From contig NZ_JBFRGR010000001.1 in assembly GCF_052115445.1 (NCBI RefSeq), forward strand, positions 310,001-374,000: 64,000 bases of DNA, given 5' to 3'. The notes under the pieces are model-generated. The model was not told the origin of the DNA, searched no databases, and saw only the letters and a list, made by a program, of their open reading frames with translations. How positions within the stretch are numbered: the stretch's first letter is position 1; each line of letters starts with the position of its first letter. Below, piece by piece: positions 43,138 through 51,804 of this stretch. This DNA is from Paenibacillus_E sp052115445. Its GTDB lineage: Bacteria; Bacillota; Bacilli; Paenibacillales; NBRC-103111. A program made the position numbers and the translations under genes.

Positions 43138-44313
43138 TTATTTCAAAAGATGAAGAAAACTCTCACCATTCTTTGTTGGTTCTACGCCAAAGTTGTCAGC
43201 GATCGTCGCGCCCAAATCTGCAAATGTTCCTCGGATTCCCAAGGAAACTGGCGATTGGAAGCTAGGGCTATACAGTAAAACGGGTACATACTCACGGGTA
43301 TGGTCCGTCCCCGCATGCACAGGATCATTCCCATGATCCGCGGTCAAGATCAGCAGATCGTTCGGCCCAAGTCCCGCCTTCAGCTGTGGTACATAGACGT
43401 CAAATTCCTCTAACGCCTTTCCATAGCCTTCAGGATCACGTCGATGACCATACAAGGAATCGAAATCGACTAGATTGGTAAAAGCTAGGCCCTTAAATGA
43501 GGTTCCGAGCACGTCAATTGTTTGCTGAATGCCATCCAAATTACTTTTCGTTGAGATCGCTTTCGTGACCCCTTCTCCGTCAAAAATATCATTAATCTTG
43601 CCAATGGCAATGACATCCCATCCGGCATCCTTCAGTTGATTCATAACGGTAGGCTCAGGTGGCTTGACTGCATAATCATGTCGGTTAGGCGTTCGTTTGA
43701 ATGACCCTGGCGTACCCAGATAAGGTCTTGCAATTACACGCCCTACGGCAAATTCATCTTGCATAGTTAGCCTGCGGGCAATCTCGCAAGCGCGATACAG
43801 CTCGTCTAACGGAATGATGTCTTCATGTGCGGCCAACTGGAACACACTATCAGCTGACGTGTAGACAATCCATGCGCCAGTCTTCATCTGTTCTTCGCCA
43901 AGCTCATCTAAAATCTCAGTCCCCGAAGCCGGTTTATTTCCGATTACTTTCCGACCTGTCTCTTGCTCAAATTGCGAGATCAAGGCTTCTGGAAATCCGT
44001 CAGGGAAAACTTTAAATGGTGTAGAAATACGTAACCCCATTAACTCCCAATGACCTGTCATCGTATCTTTGCCAACGGAAACCTCTGCCATTTTGCCATA
44101 ATACCCTTCTGGCGATGATACCGGAGGAATCCCCTGAATGTCTGCAATATTTCCTAATCCCATTTGCTGCAAATGGGGCAGCGCGAAGCCGCTGACTCTC
44201 TCTGCAATATGACCTAGCGTATGAGCGCCAAGGTCGCCAAACTGATCAGCATCCGGCAATTCTCCGATGCCTACACTATCTAATACGATTAAACTAATTC
44301 GTTCAAAGCGCAC
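43138..44313 (-). CDS. deoB: Phosphopentomutase
   Basis: 391 residues, alkaline-phosphatase superfamily. Metal and phosphate motifs: LDSVGIGELPDADQFGD at the N terminus, the TMTGHWE phospho-Thr region (about residues 84-90), and TADHGNDP near the C terminus. Interconverts (deoxy)ribose-1- and 5-phosphate, joining nucleoside phosphorolysis to central carbon metabolism. First gene of the salvage operon; 40 bases before the first PNP. Confidence 0.97.
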   Translation of the reverse strand: MRFERISLIVLDSVGIGELPDADQFGDLGAHTLGHIAERVSGFALPHLQQMGLGNIADIQGIPPVSSPEGYYGKMAEVSVGKDTMTGHWELMGLRISTPFKVFPDGFPEALISQFEQETGRKVIGNKPASGTEILDELGEEQMKTGAWIVYTSADSVFQLAAHEDIIPLDELYRACEIARRLTMQDEFAVGRVIARPYLGTPGSFKRTPNRHDYAVKPPEPTVMNQLKDAGWDVIAIGKINDIFDGEGVTKAISTKSNLDGIQQTIDVLGTSFKGLAFTNLVDFDSLYGHRRDPEGYGKALEEFDVYVPQLKAGLGPNDLLILTADHGNDPVHAGTDHTREYVPVLLYSPSFQSPVSLGIRGTFADLGATIADNFGVEPTKNGESFLHLLK

Positions 44314-44387
44314 CGATGTCCCTCCAAATCAATTCCTAATTGTAATGATATCCACCCTTCATTATCCCACTTCCAACCCGTGAATGC

Positions 44388-44422
44388 AAAACAGCAGCAA
44401 TTCCGGTTGGAAGTGCCGCTGC
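44388..44422 (-). terminator. Terminator after xerD
   Basis: GCAGCGGCACTTCC/GGAATTGCTGCTG hairpin and TTTT on the minus strand. Confidence 0.8.
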
Positions 44423-44436
44423 CCTTCTGTCAACAA

Positions 44437-45333
44437 TCATAAATGAGCCCTAGGGTGTGCTCGATTATAGACATCTTTCATTTTGATCTTCGTGACCTGC
44501 ACATAGAGCTGTGTTGATGAAATATCGGAATGACCCAGCATTTCCTGAACAGATCGCAAATCCGCACCGTTTTCGATCAAATGTGCAGCGAAAGAATGTC
44601 TCAGTGTGTGCGGCGTAATTTCATTCGTAATTTCCGTCTCCAACGCATAGCGCTTCATAATTTTCCAAAAACCTTGTCTCGTCATTCGAGTACCTAAGTG
44701 CCCGATGAAGAGTGCTTCCTCGTCTACCGATCTTTTGAGCAGCTTGATGCGATAGTGCTGAATATAGGTATCAATGACCCGAATGGCAATGCCGCTAAGC
44801 GGAATCATCCGCTCTTTCTCTGCTTTGCCGATACAGCGAATGAAGCCCATCTCTAGGTTCACATCGGCTACATTCAATGCGACGAGTTCTGATACACGAA
44901 TCCCTGTGGCATAGAGCAATTCAAGCATGGCTTTATCCCGTGCACCATTCACTTGCTCAGATTGAGGCGCCTCCAGCAACTTTTCAACTTCGAGAATAGT
45001 TAGAACCTTTGGAATCCTTTTTTCCAACTTAGGAACCTCGATGAAAATAGAAGGATCGGAATCAAGGAGCCGTTCCTTCACCATGTATTGGAAAAAGGAG
45101 CGTAATGAAACGCGTATTCGTGATAAAGTCGCTGATGCTCGTCCGAGCGTTTTTAATTGTGAGAGATAACTTCCAAGATGCACTTTCCCTGTTTCTCGCC
45201 AGCTTGTAACACCTTGCATCTCAAGATAGGCAACAAATTGAAGGAGATCCCTTTCGTAGGATTCGAGTGTATTCCGTGAAAGTCCTCGTTCAGTCGTTAG
45301 AAATTGGATGAAGGATTGTAGCTCACTCGTCAT
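44437..45333 (-). CDS. xerD: Tyrosine recombinase XerD
   Basis: 298 residues. N-terminal SAM-like domain and catalytic domain with Arg in GIRVSEL, HTLRHSFAAHL, LGHSDIS and the nucleophile Tyr in STQLYV. With XerC-type CodV it resolves chromosome dimers at dif. Position upstream of drm matches B. subtilis ripX/xerD. Confidence 0.96.
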   Translation of the reverse strand: MTSELQSFIQFLTTERGLSRNTLESYERDLLQFVAYLEMQGVTSWRETGKVHLGSYLSQLKTLGRASATLSRIRVSLRSFFQYMVKERLLDSDPSIFIEVPKLEKRIPKVLTILEVEKLLEAPQSEQVNGARDKAMLELLYATGIRVSELVALNVADVNLEMGFIRCIGKAEKERMIPLSGIAIRVIDTYIQHYRIKLLKRSVDEEALFIGHLGTRMTRQGFWKIMKRYALETEITNEITPHTLRHSFAAHLIENGADLRSVQEMLGHSDISSTQLYVQVTKIKMKDVYNRAHPRAHL

Positions 45334-45421
45334 TATGTCAGTCTCTCCCTCGTTTACCTGCTATATCTATCATTCTATATAGCATTCCACGGTGACAAGA
45401 GAGATTCCTTTATTTTTCGCT

Positions 45422-45658
45422 TTACTCACCGTACCAATAAAACAAACGCAATCGCTCACTCATTGAACTCGAATCAAAAGATACATGCTCGCTTTGTCCG
45501 AATACCTTAACGGATTTGCCTGTCGGCGCTTTGTACTTGTTCACAGGCTGAATCCAGAGAGATACGGCTAACAGAACTTGATATAAGATGACCGTCAACG
45601 CCACAAAAACCAAGATATACTGTAATCGAACAATTAATTTCCGATAGGAAAAAATCAT
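45422..45658 (-). CDS. yqzK: DUF4227 family protein (YqzK-like)
   Basis: 78 residues, one membrane helix (about 15-35) followed by a short outer part. The fur-yqzK-xerD order is that of B. subtilis. The ATG at 45658 has GGGGGACGAGCT upstream; a longer frame starts without a ribosome binding site. Function unknown. Confidence 0.82.
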   Translation of the reverse strand: MIFSYRKLIVRLQYILVFVALTVILYQVLLAVSLWIQPVNKYKAPTGKSVKVFGQSEHVSFDSSSMSERLRLFYWYGE

Positions 45659-45717
45659 AGCTCGTCCCCCATGTCTATTCCATGTCTTAGGAACAGAATA
45701 TGAGACTCGGCCCACGA

Positions 45718-46848
45718 TTATGACAGGTCAATTAATTTGGTATAAGGCATTCCAAGCGCTTCAGCAACCGCTGGATGTGTGACACTGCCTTTGTACGTAT
45801 TCACACCTAGTTGTAACGTGTAGTTCTCTGCTAAAGCTTGTGTGAAGCCTTTATTTGCCAACTCCAATGCGTAGGGCAAAGTGACATTCGTCAACGCAAG
45901 GGTTGAGGTACGTGGAACAGCTCCTGGCATATTGGCGACCGCATAATGCAAGACACCGAACTTTTCATAGGTTGGATCACTATGGGTGGTTACACGATCA
46001 ATCGTTTCGATGGAACCCCCTTGATCGACAGCAACATCCACAATGACGGCACCTGGCTTCATACTCTGAACCATCGCCGCTGTCACTAATCGCGGTGCTC
46101 TTGCCCCTGGAATGAGCACTGCCCCAATGAGCAGATCTGCCTTTTGGACTGCGCTCGCAATATTATACGGATTGGACATCAATGTACGGAGATGCCCTCC
46201 GAAAATGTCATCCAAAGCTCGCATCCGGTCAGCACTTCGTTCAATAATAACGACATTAGCACCAAGTCCTAGTGCCATTTTGGCTGCATTCGTGCCTACG
46301 ATCCCACCGCCTAGAATAATGACGTCTGCCGGTGGAACGCCAGGAACACCGCCAAGCAGAATGCCGCGGCCGCCATAAAATTTCTCGAGATAGTGGGCTC
46401 CTATTTGTACAGACATGCGCCCCGCAACCTCGCTCATAGGTGTTAGCAAGGGCAGGGAGCCATTCGGCAGTTGAATCGTCTCGTAGGCAATACCAGTTAC
46501 TTTCTTCTCTAATAACTGAGCTGCAAGATCACCAGCTGCAGCTAAGTGCAAATAAGTAAATAGAATCTGGCCTTCTTTGAAGAAGCCATATTCAGCAGGC
46601 AACGGCTCCTTTACTTTCATGATCATATCACTTTGCGCCCATACTTCAGCGGCATATGCGATAATTGTAGCGCCTTCTTGCTTATAATCCTCATCTGAAA
46701 ATCCACTGCCAATGCCTGCTCCCGCTTCGACCAACACACGATGACCGGACATTTGAAGCATCCCTGCACCGCCTGGTGTCAAAGCAACGCGATTCTCATT
46801 GTTCTTGATTTCTTTAGGAACGCCAACGACTAGGTTTGGTTTCGACAT
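45718..46848 (-). CDS. ald: Alanine dehydrogenase
   Basis: 376 residues. PNLVVGVPKEIKNNENRVALTPGGAG at the N terminus and the NAD fold VIILGGGIVGTNAAKMALGLGANV are diagnostic. Oxidative deamination of alanine to pyruvate, important for growth on alanine and for sporulation in Bacillus (spoVN). AAGGTGGCGAAT before the ATG at 46848. Ald is not normally in this Bacillus locus, so it is an insertion into an otherwise conserved order. Confidence 0.96.
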   Translation of the reverse strand: MSKPNLVVGVPKEIKNNENRVALTPGGAGMLQMSGHRVLVEAGAGIGSGFSDEDYKQEGATIIAYAAEVWAQSDMIMKVKEPLPAEYGFFKEGQILFTYLHLAAAGDLAAQLLEKKVTGIAYETIQLPNGSLPLLTPMSEVAGRMSVQIGAHYLEKFYGGRGILLGGVPGVPPADVIILGGGIVGTNAAKMALGLGANVVIIERSADRMRALDDIFGGHLRTLMSNPYNIASAVQKADLLIGAVLIPGARAPRLVTAAMVQSMKPGAVIVDVAVDQGGSIETIDRVTTHSDPTYEKFGVLHYAVANMPGAVPRTSTLALTNVTLPYALELANKGFTQALAENYTLQLGVNTYKGSVTHPAVAEALGMPYTKLIDLS

Positions 46849-47054
46849 ATTCGCCACCTTCTTCCTTCGGTTCAAATATAGAAATTATATGTTTCACACG
46901 ATAAACCGGCTATATTTCTAGATAAACGCTACCGTCCCAGTAGGACGGCGGATCCGTTTATTTCGATTCGTCTATAATGTACCCAGACTCNCTTTCCAAT
47001 TATGTGACTTTAAGCTAACTCTTAGCTACTATTTAGCATATGAAGTAAACACAA

Positions 47055-47091
47055 AAATGCCTGTATGCAATTGTCTGCATACAGGCATTTT
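47055..47091. terminator. Bidirectional terminator between ald and fur
   Basis: AAAATGCCTGTATGCA...TGCATACAGGCATTTT, perfect 14-16-bp arms, A-rich and T-rich flanks. Confidence 0.93.
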
Positions 47092-47124
47092 CATAAGTTG
47101 AATAGCTTCCTTGCGGCAGCTGGT

Positions 47125-47595
47125 TTAGTGGGATTTCTCCAATGTGTCCGGTTTCCCTCGTTCGTTGCATCGATAGCAAATACCTTGGAAATCAAGACGA
47201 TGATCTAAGACTTGGAAATGAAACTCAGTCTCTAACCGTTCTTCGAAAGGTCCGAGCCAGTCTTCCATGATTTCATCTACGGCTCCGCATTGCACGCAAA
47301 TTAAGTGATGGTGATGATGTCGTGAATTATCGTCACGTAAGTCGTAACGAGCCACGCCGTCGCCAAAATTCATTTTCTCCAAGACATGCAGTTCGCTCAG
47401 AAGTTCTAACGTACGGTACACTGTTGCTAGCCCGATCTCTGGCGCTTTATCTTTCACAAGCATAAACACATCTTCTGCACTAAGATGATCTTGTTCATTC
47501 TCCAGTAGAACGCGAACAGTTGCTTCCCGTTGAGGTGTAAGCTTGTACCCCTGGGATTGTAGTTGTTGTTTAATTTTCTCGATCCTTGCTTCCAT
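47125..47595 (-). CDS. fur: Ferric uptake regulator family protein
   Basis: 156 residues. Winged helix (LTPQREATVRVLLENEQDHLSAEDVFMLVK), the HHHHHLICVQCG metal/zinc motif (Cys pair 1) and CYRC (pair 2). GGGGGAGGCAT before the ATG at 47595. Fur represses iron uptake genes when bound to Fe(II); PerR or Zur cannot be excluded by sequence alone, but the location beside yqzK-xerD and spoIIM is that of fur. Confidence 0.92.
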   Translation of the reverse strand: MEARIEKIKQQLQSQGYKLTPQREATVRVLLENEQDHLSAEDVFMLVKDKAPEIGLATVYRTLELLSELHVLEKMNFGDGVARYDLRDDNSRHHHHHLICVQCGAVDEIMEDWLGPFEERLETEFHFQVLDHRLDFQGICYRCNERGKPDTLEKSH

Positions 47596-47700
47596 ATGCC
47601 TCCCCCTCAGAAAGGTGGGCATCCTAGCCCATTTTTAGCCACTCTTTTCATTATAGGGGGAGCTTGCTGACAAAGTCAAACACAATCACAATTCATTTCA

Positions 47701-48342
47701 TTACCCATAAACCCCCACCAGCATTGGGGTTACCCATTTCATCATGTATTGGGAGAAGTATCCTTCTAATAAGGCAGCTGCTAAAAGGAAGCCTCCCATC
47801 ACTAAAGTGATCGTTGTATATCTCATGAAGGGTTGGTAAATGTTACCACTCCGACTCATAATTCTATGCTTTATCATATATAGCGAGAATGACATCGCAG
47901 CCACGCTGCAGAATAATATCGCTGGTATAACGATCAAATTTTGAGGAACAACGGCCACAAGCGCAAAAAGCATCCCTTTCCACGACATCTGACCCACGAG
48001 GTAACCAACCGTGAAGCCAATCAGCACACCTTTTAGAAAATCCAAAACTAAGATCAACGGTAAACCTATAATCGACAAACCAAATAACCAAATTAATAAT
48101 ATCCACTTCATATGCATACCGAAAGCTTGACTAAACGATTGCTGGCTGTCGATTTCGATGCCTTCATTAATTTCATGAAAAAAACTGCCCAAATGGCGGG
48201 TCATTTCCGTCCTCTGTTCTAAGGAAAGCGCATTAACCATGACGGCACCGAAAACAACGCCAATAACAAAGAGCACAGAGACGAATATAAATAACGGCAA
48301 ATTATCCTTCATATATTGTTTCATCGTTAAGTTCCTATTCAC
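47701..48342 (-). CDS. spoIIM: Stage II sporulation protein M
   Basis: 213 residues, five membrane helices, FIFVSVLFVIGVVFGAVMVN at the start. Part of the SpoIIDMP engulfment complex that remodels septal peptidoglycan. The GTG at 48342 has AAGGAGGG about 10 bases upstream; the in-frame GTG three codons before is only 2 bases from that site. Confidence 0.94.
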   Translation of the reverse strand: MNRNLTMKQYMKDNLPLFIFVSVLFVIGVVFGAVMVNALSLEQRTEMTRHLGSFFHEINEGIEIDSQQSFSQAFGMHMKWILLIWLFGLSIIGLPLILVLDFLKGVLIGFTVGYLVGQMSWKGMLFALVAVVPQNLIVIPAILFCSVAAMSFSLYMIKHRIMSRSGNIYQPFMRYTTITLVMGGFLLAAALLEGYFSQYMMKWVTPMLVGVYG

Positions 48343-48403
48343 ACTCGCCACTCCCTCCTTGTACAACCCCTACAAAGACAAGCTTATGAGTGAAAAAGTA
48401 AAA

Positions 48404-49585
48404 CTATGAATGATTTTTCACTTTGCCATACTTTCCGCCGCCGCCAACTTCGAGATGTAAGGTCCCTTCTCGAGCACTCACAAGGTACGCTGCAATCTCG
48501 TCCCCAACGACACTAGCTAACGCCTCCGGCGTTGCATGGTGCAAGACCTGCATTTCCGTTCCGAAATGACTTAGCAATTGGTCCAGCTTCTTCGGCCCCA
48601 ATCCTGGGATGTACTCTAAGGGGACTTGAAAATGATACGGTGGTCGATGCGCTGGCTGATAAGACATCTCCCGATCTGCAATCGCCATGATTCGGTCCAT
48701 GACGCCGCGCACAATTTTGGCACTGCCGCAATTCACACAGCGTTCCACAGCCGTTTCGCCATCGTCTAGTACAGCTTCGCAGACGCTGCAATAGGTTCGA
48801 TGATACTTGCCTAATCGCGAGTTCAGGCCATAGTTGGCTGTGACACCTCGTCCATCCTGACGTCGAAGCGCTTTAACTAACTCATCAAACGTTGGTGCAG
48901 CAAGTTTCATCTGGTTGTATTCACGACCTATTTTGGCCAAGGAATGGGCGTCTGAATTCGTTATATAGGTGAAATCATCCAGCTCAGAGATGTACCCAGC
49001 CATTTCTGAATCCGCACTTAGCCCGAGTTCAACGGCAGGTATCTGCTTCACATCAAGCAATTCGTTCATGCAGCTTGTAGCGCTGCCATAGACGCTTTTG
49101 TGCGGCGTGAAGATGTGCGCAGGGATAAGGATGCCTCCTCGGCCCAGTACCTCTTCCTGAAGGTCACGTGCAGGCACGTAGATGCGCTGAGAACTAAGCT
49201 CCACATTTTTCATATGCCGGCTCATCCATCCCGTAAACTCCTGCATCACTTGAAGGTTCGGCATATAGGCCAAAACATGTGCTGGACCCATACCAGGGTC
49301 TCTGACTTCAATTTCACTCCCCAGGATGATGGACGTATCCCGATACCGAATTCCTCCACCTTCGAGCTCTGCCATGTCTCCCTTATCCAAATACATCATA
49401 ATCTCCTCTTGGACTGACGGAGAGTGCGTATCGATGATGGAGATCATCTCCATCCCTTTGCGGTTCGCAGCTTCATGGGCAATATTGAAAAATGTGAGAT
49501 TATTCGCTGCGCTAATTTTGACAGCTTGACCTTTCTCCGTCCGGCCAATATGAATATGCAGATCAACATAGTAATCCTTCAACAT
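48404..49585 (-). CDS. yqxK: EndoQ-like PHP-domain nuclease (YqxK)
   Basis: 393 residues. PHP motifs DLHIHIG (8-14), IIDTHS, ILIPAHIF and NSDAHS; a zinc ribbon CSVCEAVLDDGETAVERCVNC (two CxxC pairs, about 267-287); and a helix-hairpin-helix IPGLGPKKLDQLLSHFG (about 329-345). This is the domain set of EndoQ, which nicks DNA 5' to deaminated bases. ATG follows the nudF stop directly (TAAATG). Confidence 0.9.
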   Translation of the reverse strand: MLKDYYVDLHIHIGRTEKGQAVKISAANNLTFFNIAHEAANRKGMEMISIIDTHSPSVQEEIMMYLDKGDMAELEGGGIRYRDTSIILGSEIEVRDPGMGPAHVLAYMPNLQVMQEFTGWMSRHMKNVELSSQRIYVPARDLQEEVLGRGGILIPAHIFTPHKSVYGSATSCMNELLDVKQIPAVELGLSADSEMAGYISELDDFTYITNSDAHSLAKIGREYNQMKLAAPTFDELVKALRRQDGRGVTANYGLNSRLGKYHRTYCSVCEAVLDDGETAVERCVNCGSAKIVRGVMDRIMAIADREMSYQPAHRPPYHFQVPLEYIPGLGPKKLDQLLSHFGTEMQVLHHATPEALASVVGDEIAAYLVSAREGTLHLEVGGGGKYGKVKNHS

Positions 49586-50140
49586 TTAGATCTGACCCGT
49601 TAACTTATATAACTGCCAAGCATACACTGCCATGATCGTTTTGGCGTCACTGATACGTCCCTCATGCATATACTGCTGAGCTTGTTCTAAGGTGATCGCT
49701 TCACAATCAAGGAATTCGTCCTCATCCGGGTTCGCTGTCCCCTTTACTAGATCTTCCGCTATGTATAAATGGATAATCTCATCTGCAAACCCAGGCGACG
49801 TGTAGAAAGAGCTTACCAATCGTATGTTATCTGACTTATATCCGGTCTCTTCCTCAAGCTCACGCAAAGCCGCTCTCAAAGGCTCCTCACCGCTGTCGAG
49901 CTTCCCCGCAGGGATTTCCACCTGACTCTTCTCAAGCGGCTTACGGTACTGCTCTACGACGATCATCTTATCCCGTAGGAGCGGGATCACCGCTACTGCG
50001 CCTGGATGCTTAACGATCTCACGAGAAGCTGTTCCTCCATTGGGCAATGTCACTTGATCTACTTGCAGGGAAATTATTTTACCCTTGAAAATCATTTCGC
50101 TGCTTATCGTCACTTCTTCAAATTTCTTATGGTCCGTCAT
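49586..50140 (-). CDS. nudF: ADP-ribose pyrophosphatase NudF
   Basis: 184 residues. Complete Nudix box: GKLDSGEEPLRAALRELEEE followed by TGY. Hydrolyses ADP-ribose. GAGGTGCACGA before the ATG. Followed by yqxK and spoIIM as in Bacillus. Confidence 0.95.
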   Translation of the reverse strand: MTDHKKFEEVTISSEMIFKGKIISLQVDQVTLPNGGTASREIVKHPGAVAVIPLLRDKMIVVEQYRKPLEKSQVEIPAGKLDSGEEPLRAALRELEEETGYKSDNIRLVSSFYTSPGFADEIIHLYIAEDLVKGTANPDEDEFLDCEAITLEQAQQYMHEGRISDAKTIMAVYAWQLYKLTGQI

Positions 50141-50234
50141 TCGTGCACCTCATCCTCATTAATTGGTCTAACTTGTCCACATGCCGCATATCGTTCATTA
50201 TATCAAATATTTTCCTGAAAAGAGGGTCTGAGAT

Positions 50235-50447
50235 ATGAAGAGCTATGTGAGTGCCAAACAAATCCGACTTGTAGGTAAAGCCTGGGAGATCAAATATCTG
50301 CTTCAGCAAATGCTTCAACAAGGAGATCCGAAGATACCATTGGTTGATTATTTAGCAGGNATGAACATATCTCAGAAGACTTCATCACAAGGACCTTCAC
50401 ATAAACTTCGAATCATCCATGCATNAACAAAAACGAAAACCGATTAG
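50235..50447 (+). CDS. mciZ: Z-ring formation inhibitor MciZ, extended form
   Basis: The N-terminal 40 residues (KSYVSAKQIRLVGKAWEIK then YLLQQM) match B. subtilis MciZ, in which VLVGKAWEIRAKL is the FtsZ-binding core; B. subtilis MciZ is 40 residues. Here the frame continues to 70. N at 50353-region GGN is Gly. N at 50425 makes codon TNA: TAA or TGA would end the protein at 63 residues, and the terminator stem begins at 50436 inside the longer frame, favouring the shorter one. MciZ is made in the mother cell and blocks FtsZ assembly. Next to nudF, as expected. Confidence 0.85.
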   Translation: MKSYVSAKQIRLVGKAWEIKYLLQQMLQQGDPKIPLVDYLAXMNISQKTSSQGPSHKLRIIHAXTKTKTD

Positions 50448-50478
50448 CCGCGCCAGTTGGCGGACGAATCGGTTTTTA
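50436..50478. terminator. Bidirectional terminator between mciZ and the M20 peptidase
   Basis: AAAACCGATT...AATCGGTTTT with an inner CCGC/GCGG pair and T5 on the right. Confidence 0.9.
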
Positions 50479-50492
50479 TTTTGTTTCTGGAG

Positions 50493-51623
50493 CTAAACCT
50501 TAGCAGCTTCTTTCACAAGCGCCACGACGAGTTCAGCTGTTTTGACGAGATCCTTGATCGCAATGCGCTCTTTGACCGTATGAATGTCTAAATAACCAAC
50601 GGCCAAATTCACAGTAGGAATTCCCATCCCATTGAAAACATTCGCGTCACTGCCGCCACCTGAGTGGAACGTGCTTGCTGTTAACCCTATCGTGCTCATC
50701 GCACGTGAAGTTAATTGGACAATCGGTGCAGAATCATCATGCATATAGGATGCGTAGACGATATCCGCATGGAATTCACAGGTCGTGCCCGCTTCTGCAG
50801 CAGCGGATTCGCAAGCCTGTTTCATCGCTTCGATCTGCGCTTCCAATTTGTGCTGAACAATACTGCGTGCTTCCGCTTCCATCTTCACTTTATCGCATAC
50901 GACATTCAGCGGGCCTACACCGGAAAAGCTGCCAATATTAGCTGTCGTTTCATTATCGATTCTACCTAGTGACATGCGAGAAACAGCTTTGCTAGCCACT
51001 TGGATGGCCGAGATGCCATCTTCTGGATTTACACCAGCATGCGCTGTTTTGCCATGGAAAATGATTTCAATCTCTGCACGTCCAGGTGCCGCAGTAGCAA
51101 TAGCGCCTAGATTTCCATTGGAATCTAACGCGAAGCCATATTCAGCTTCCATAGAGCTGCGTTCCATGGCACGAGCACCTTTCAAGCCGCTCTCTTCACC
51201 TGCGGTAATGACGAACTGAATACGGCCATGCGGAATGTTCTGTTCTTTCAGAACTTGAATCCCTTCAAGCATAGCAGCAATACCTGCTTTATCATCACTG
51301 CCAAGAATCGTGGTGCCATCAGAGCGAATATAACCATCCTCGCCAATTTGCGGCTTAATGCCATTCCCTGGAGCAACCGTGTCCATATGGCATGTGAAGA
51401 AAATGGTAGGAATCGCCGGATTGCTGTCTGTCGCTTCCAATGTGCAAATCAAGTTACCTGCACCATGTCCACTCTTGGACATCGATGCATCTTCGACAAC
51501 ATTTAGGCCATACTTGCCGAATTTCTCTTTGAGCACAACGCAGATCTCTTGCTCAAATCTAGTTTCACTATCCACTTGAACGAGGGAAATGAATTCTTGA
51601 ACTAAACGATCTTGTTGAATCAT
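50493..51623 (-). CDS. M20-family peptidase (PepT-like, YqjE type)
   Basis: 376 residues. TCHMDTV (metal His and catalytic Asp), GSDDKAGIA (bridging Asp) and GEESGLKG (catalytic and metal Glu) are intact; dimerisation domain in the middle. Probably a tripeptidase or other zinc aminopeptidase in the cytosol. ATG at 51623 has GGAGGAAAGTAC upstream. Confidence 0.9.
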   Translation of the reverse strand: MIQQDRLVQEFISLVQVDSETRFEQEICVVLKEKFGKYGLNVVEDASMSKSGHGAGNLICTLEATDSNPAIPTIFFTCHMDTVAPGNGIKPQIGEDGYIRSDGTTILGSDDKAGIAAMLEGIQVLKEQNIPHGRIQFVITAGEESGLKGARAMERSSMEAEYGFALDSNGNLGAIATAAPGRAEIEIIFHGKTAHAGVNPEDGISAIQVASKAVSRMSLGRIDNETTANIGSFSGVGPLNVVCDKVKMEAEARSIVQHKLEAQIEAMKQACESAAAEAGTTCEFHADIVYASYMHDDSAPIVQLTSRAMSTIGLTASTFHSGGGSDANVFNGMGIPTVNLAVGYLDIHTVKERIAIKDLVKTAELVVALVKEAAKV

Positions 51624-51695
51624 GTACTTTCCTCCGATACACACTTTGAGTTACAATAAAACGGTACAAGCTTGGATGAAAAAGGAGTGAATCCC

Positions 51696-51800
51696 GTGCT
51701 ACAGAATAAGAAATGGTTTAAAGTCGTTATTTACATTATGCTTATCGTTATGCTGTTATCCAGTTTATTGTTTACAGCCGGATTATTTTTCACGTCATAA
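51696..51800 (+). CDS. Stressosome-associated miniprotein Prli42
   Basis: 34 residues starting with GTG, AAGGAGTG 6 bases upstream. Sequence LQNKKWFKVVIYIMLIVMLL then SSLLFTAGLFFTS: a basic cytosolic tail (NKK) and one membrane helix, matching the Prli42 pattern N-K-K-x-x-K-V-x-x-x-MLI-x-ML. In Listeria Prli42 anchors the stressosome to the membrane and is needed for the oxidative stress response. It ends 4 bases before the stop of bkdB, convergent, with no obvious terminator between. Confidence 0.82.
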   Translation: MLQNKKWFKVVIYIMLIVMLLSSLLFTAGLFFTS

Positions 51801-51804
51801 AAAG

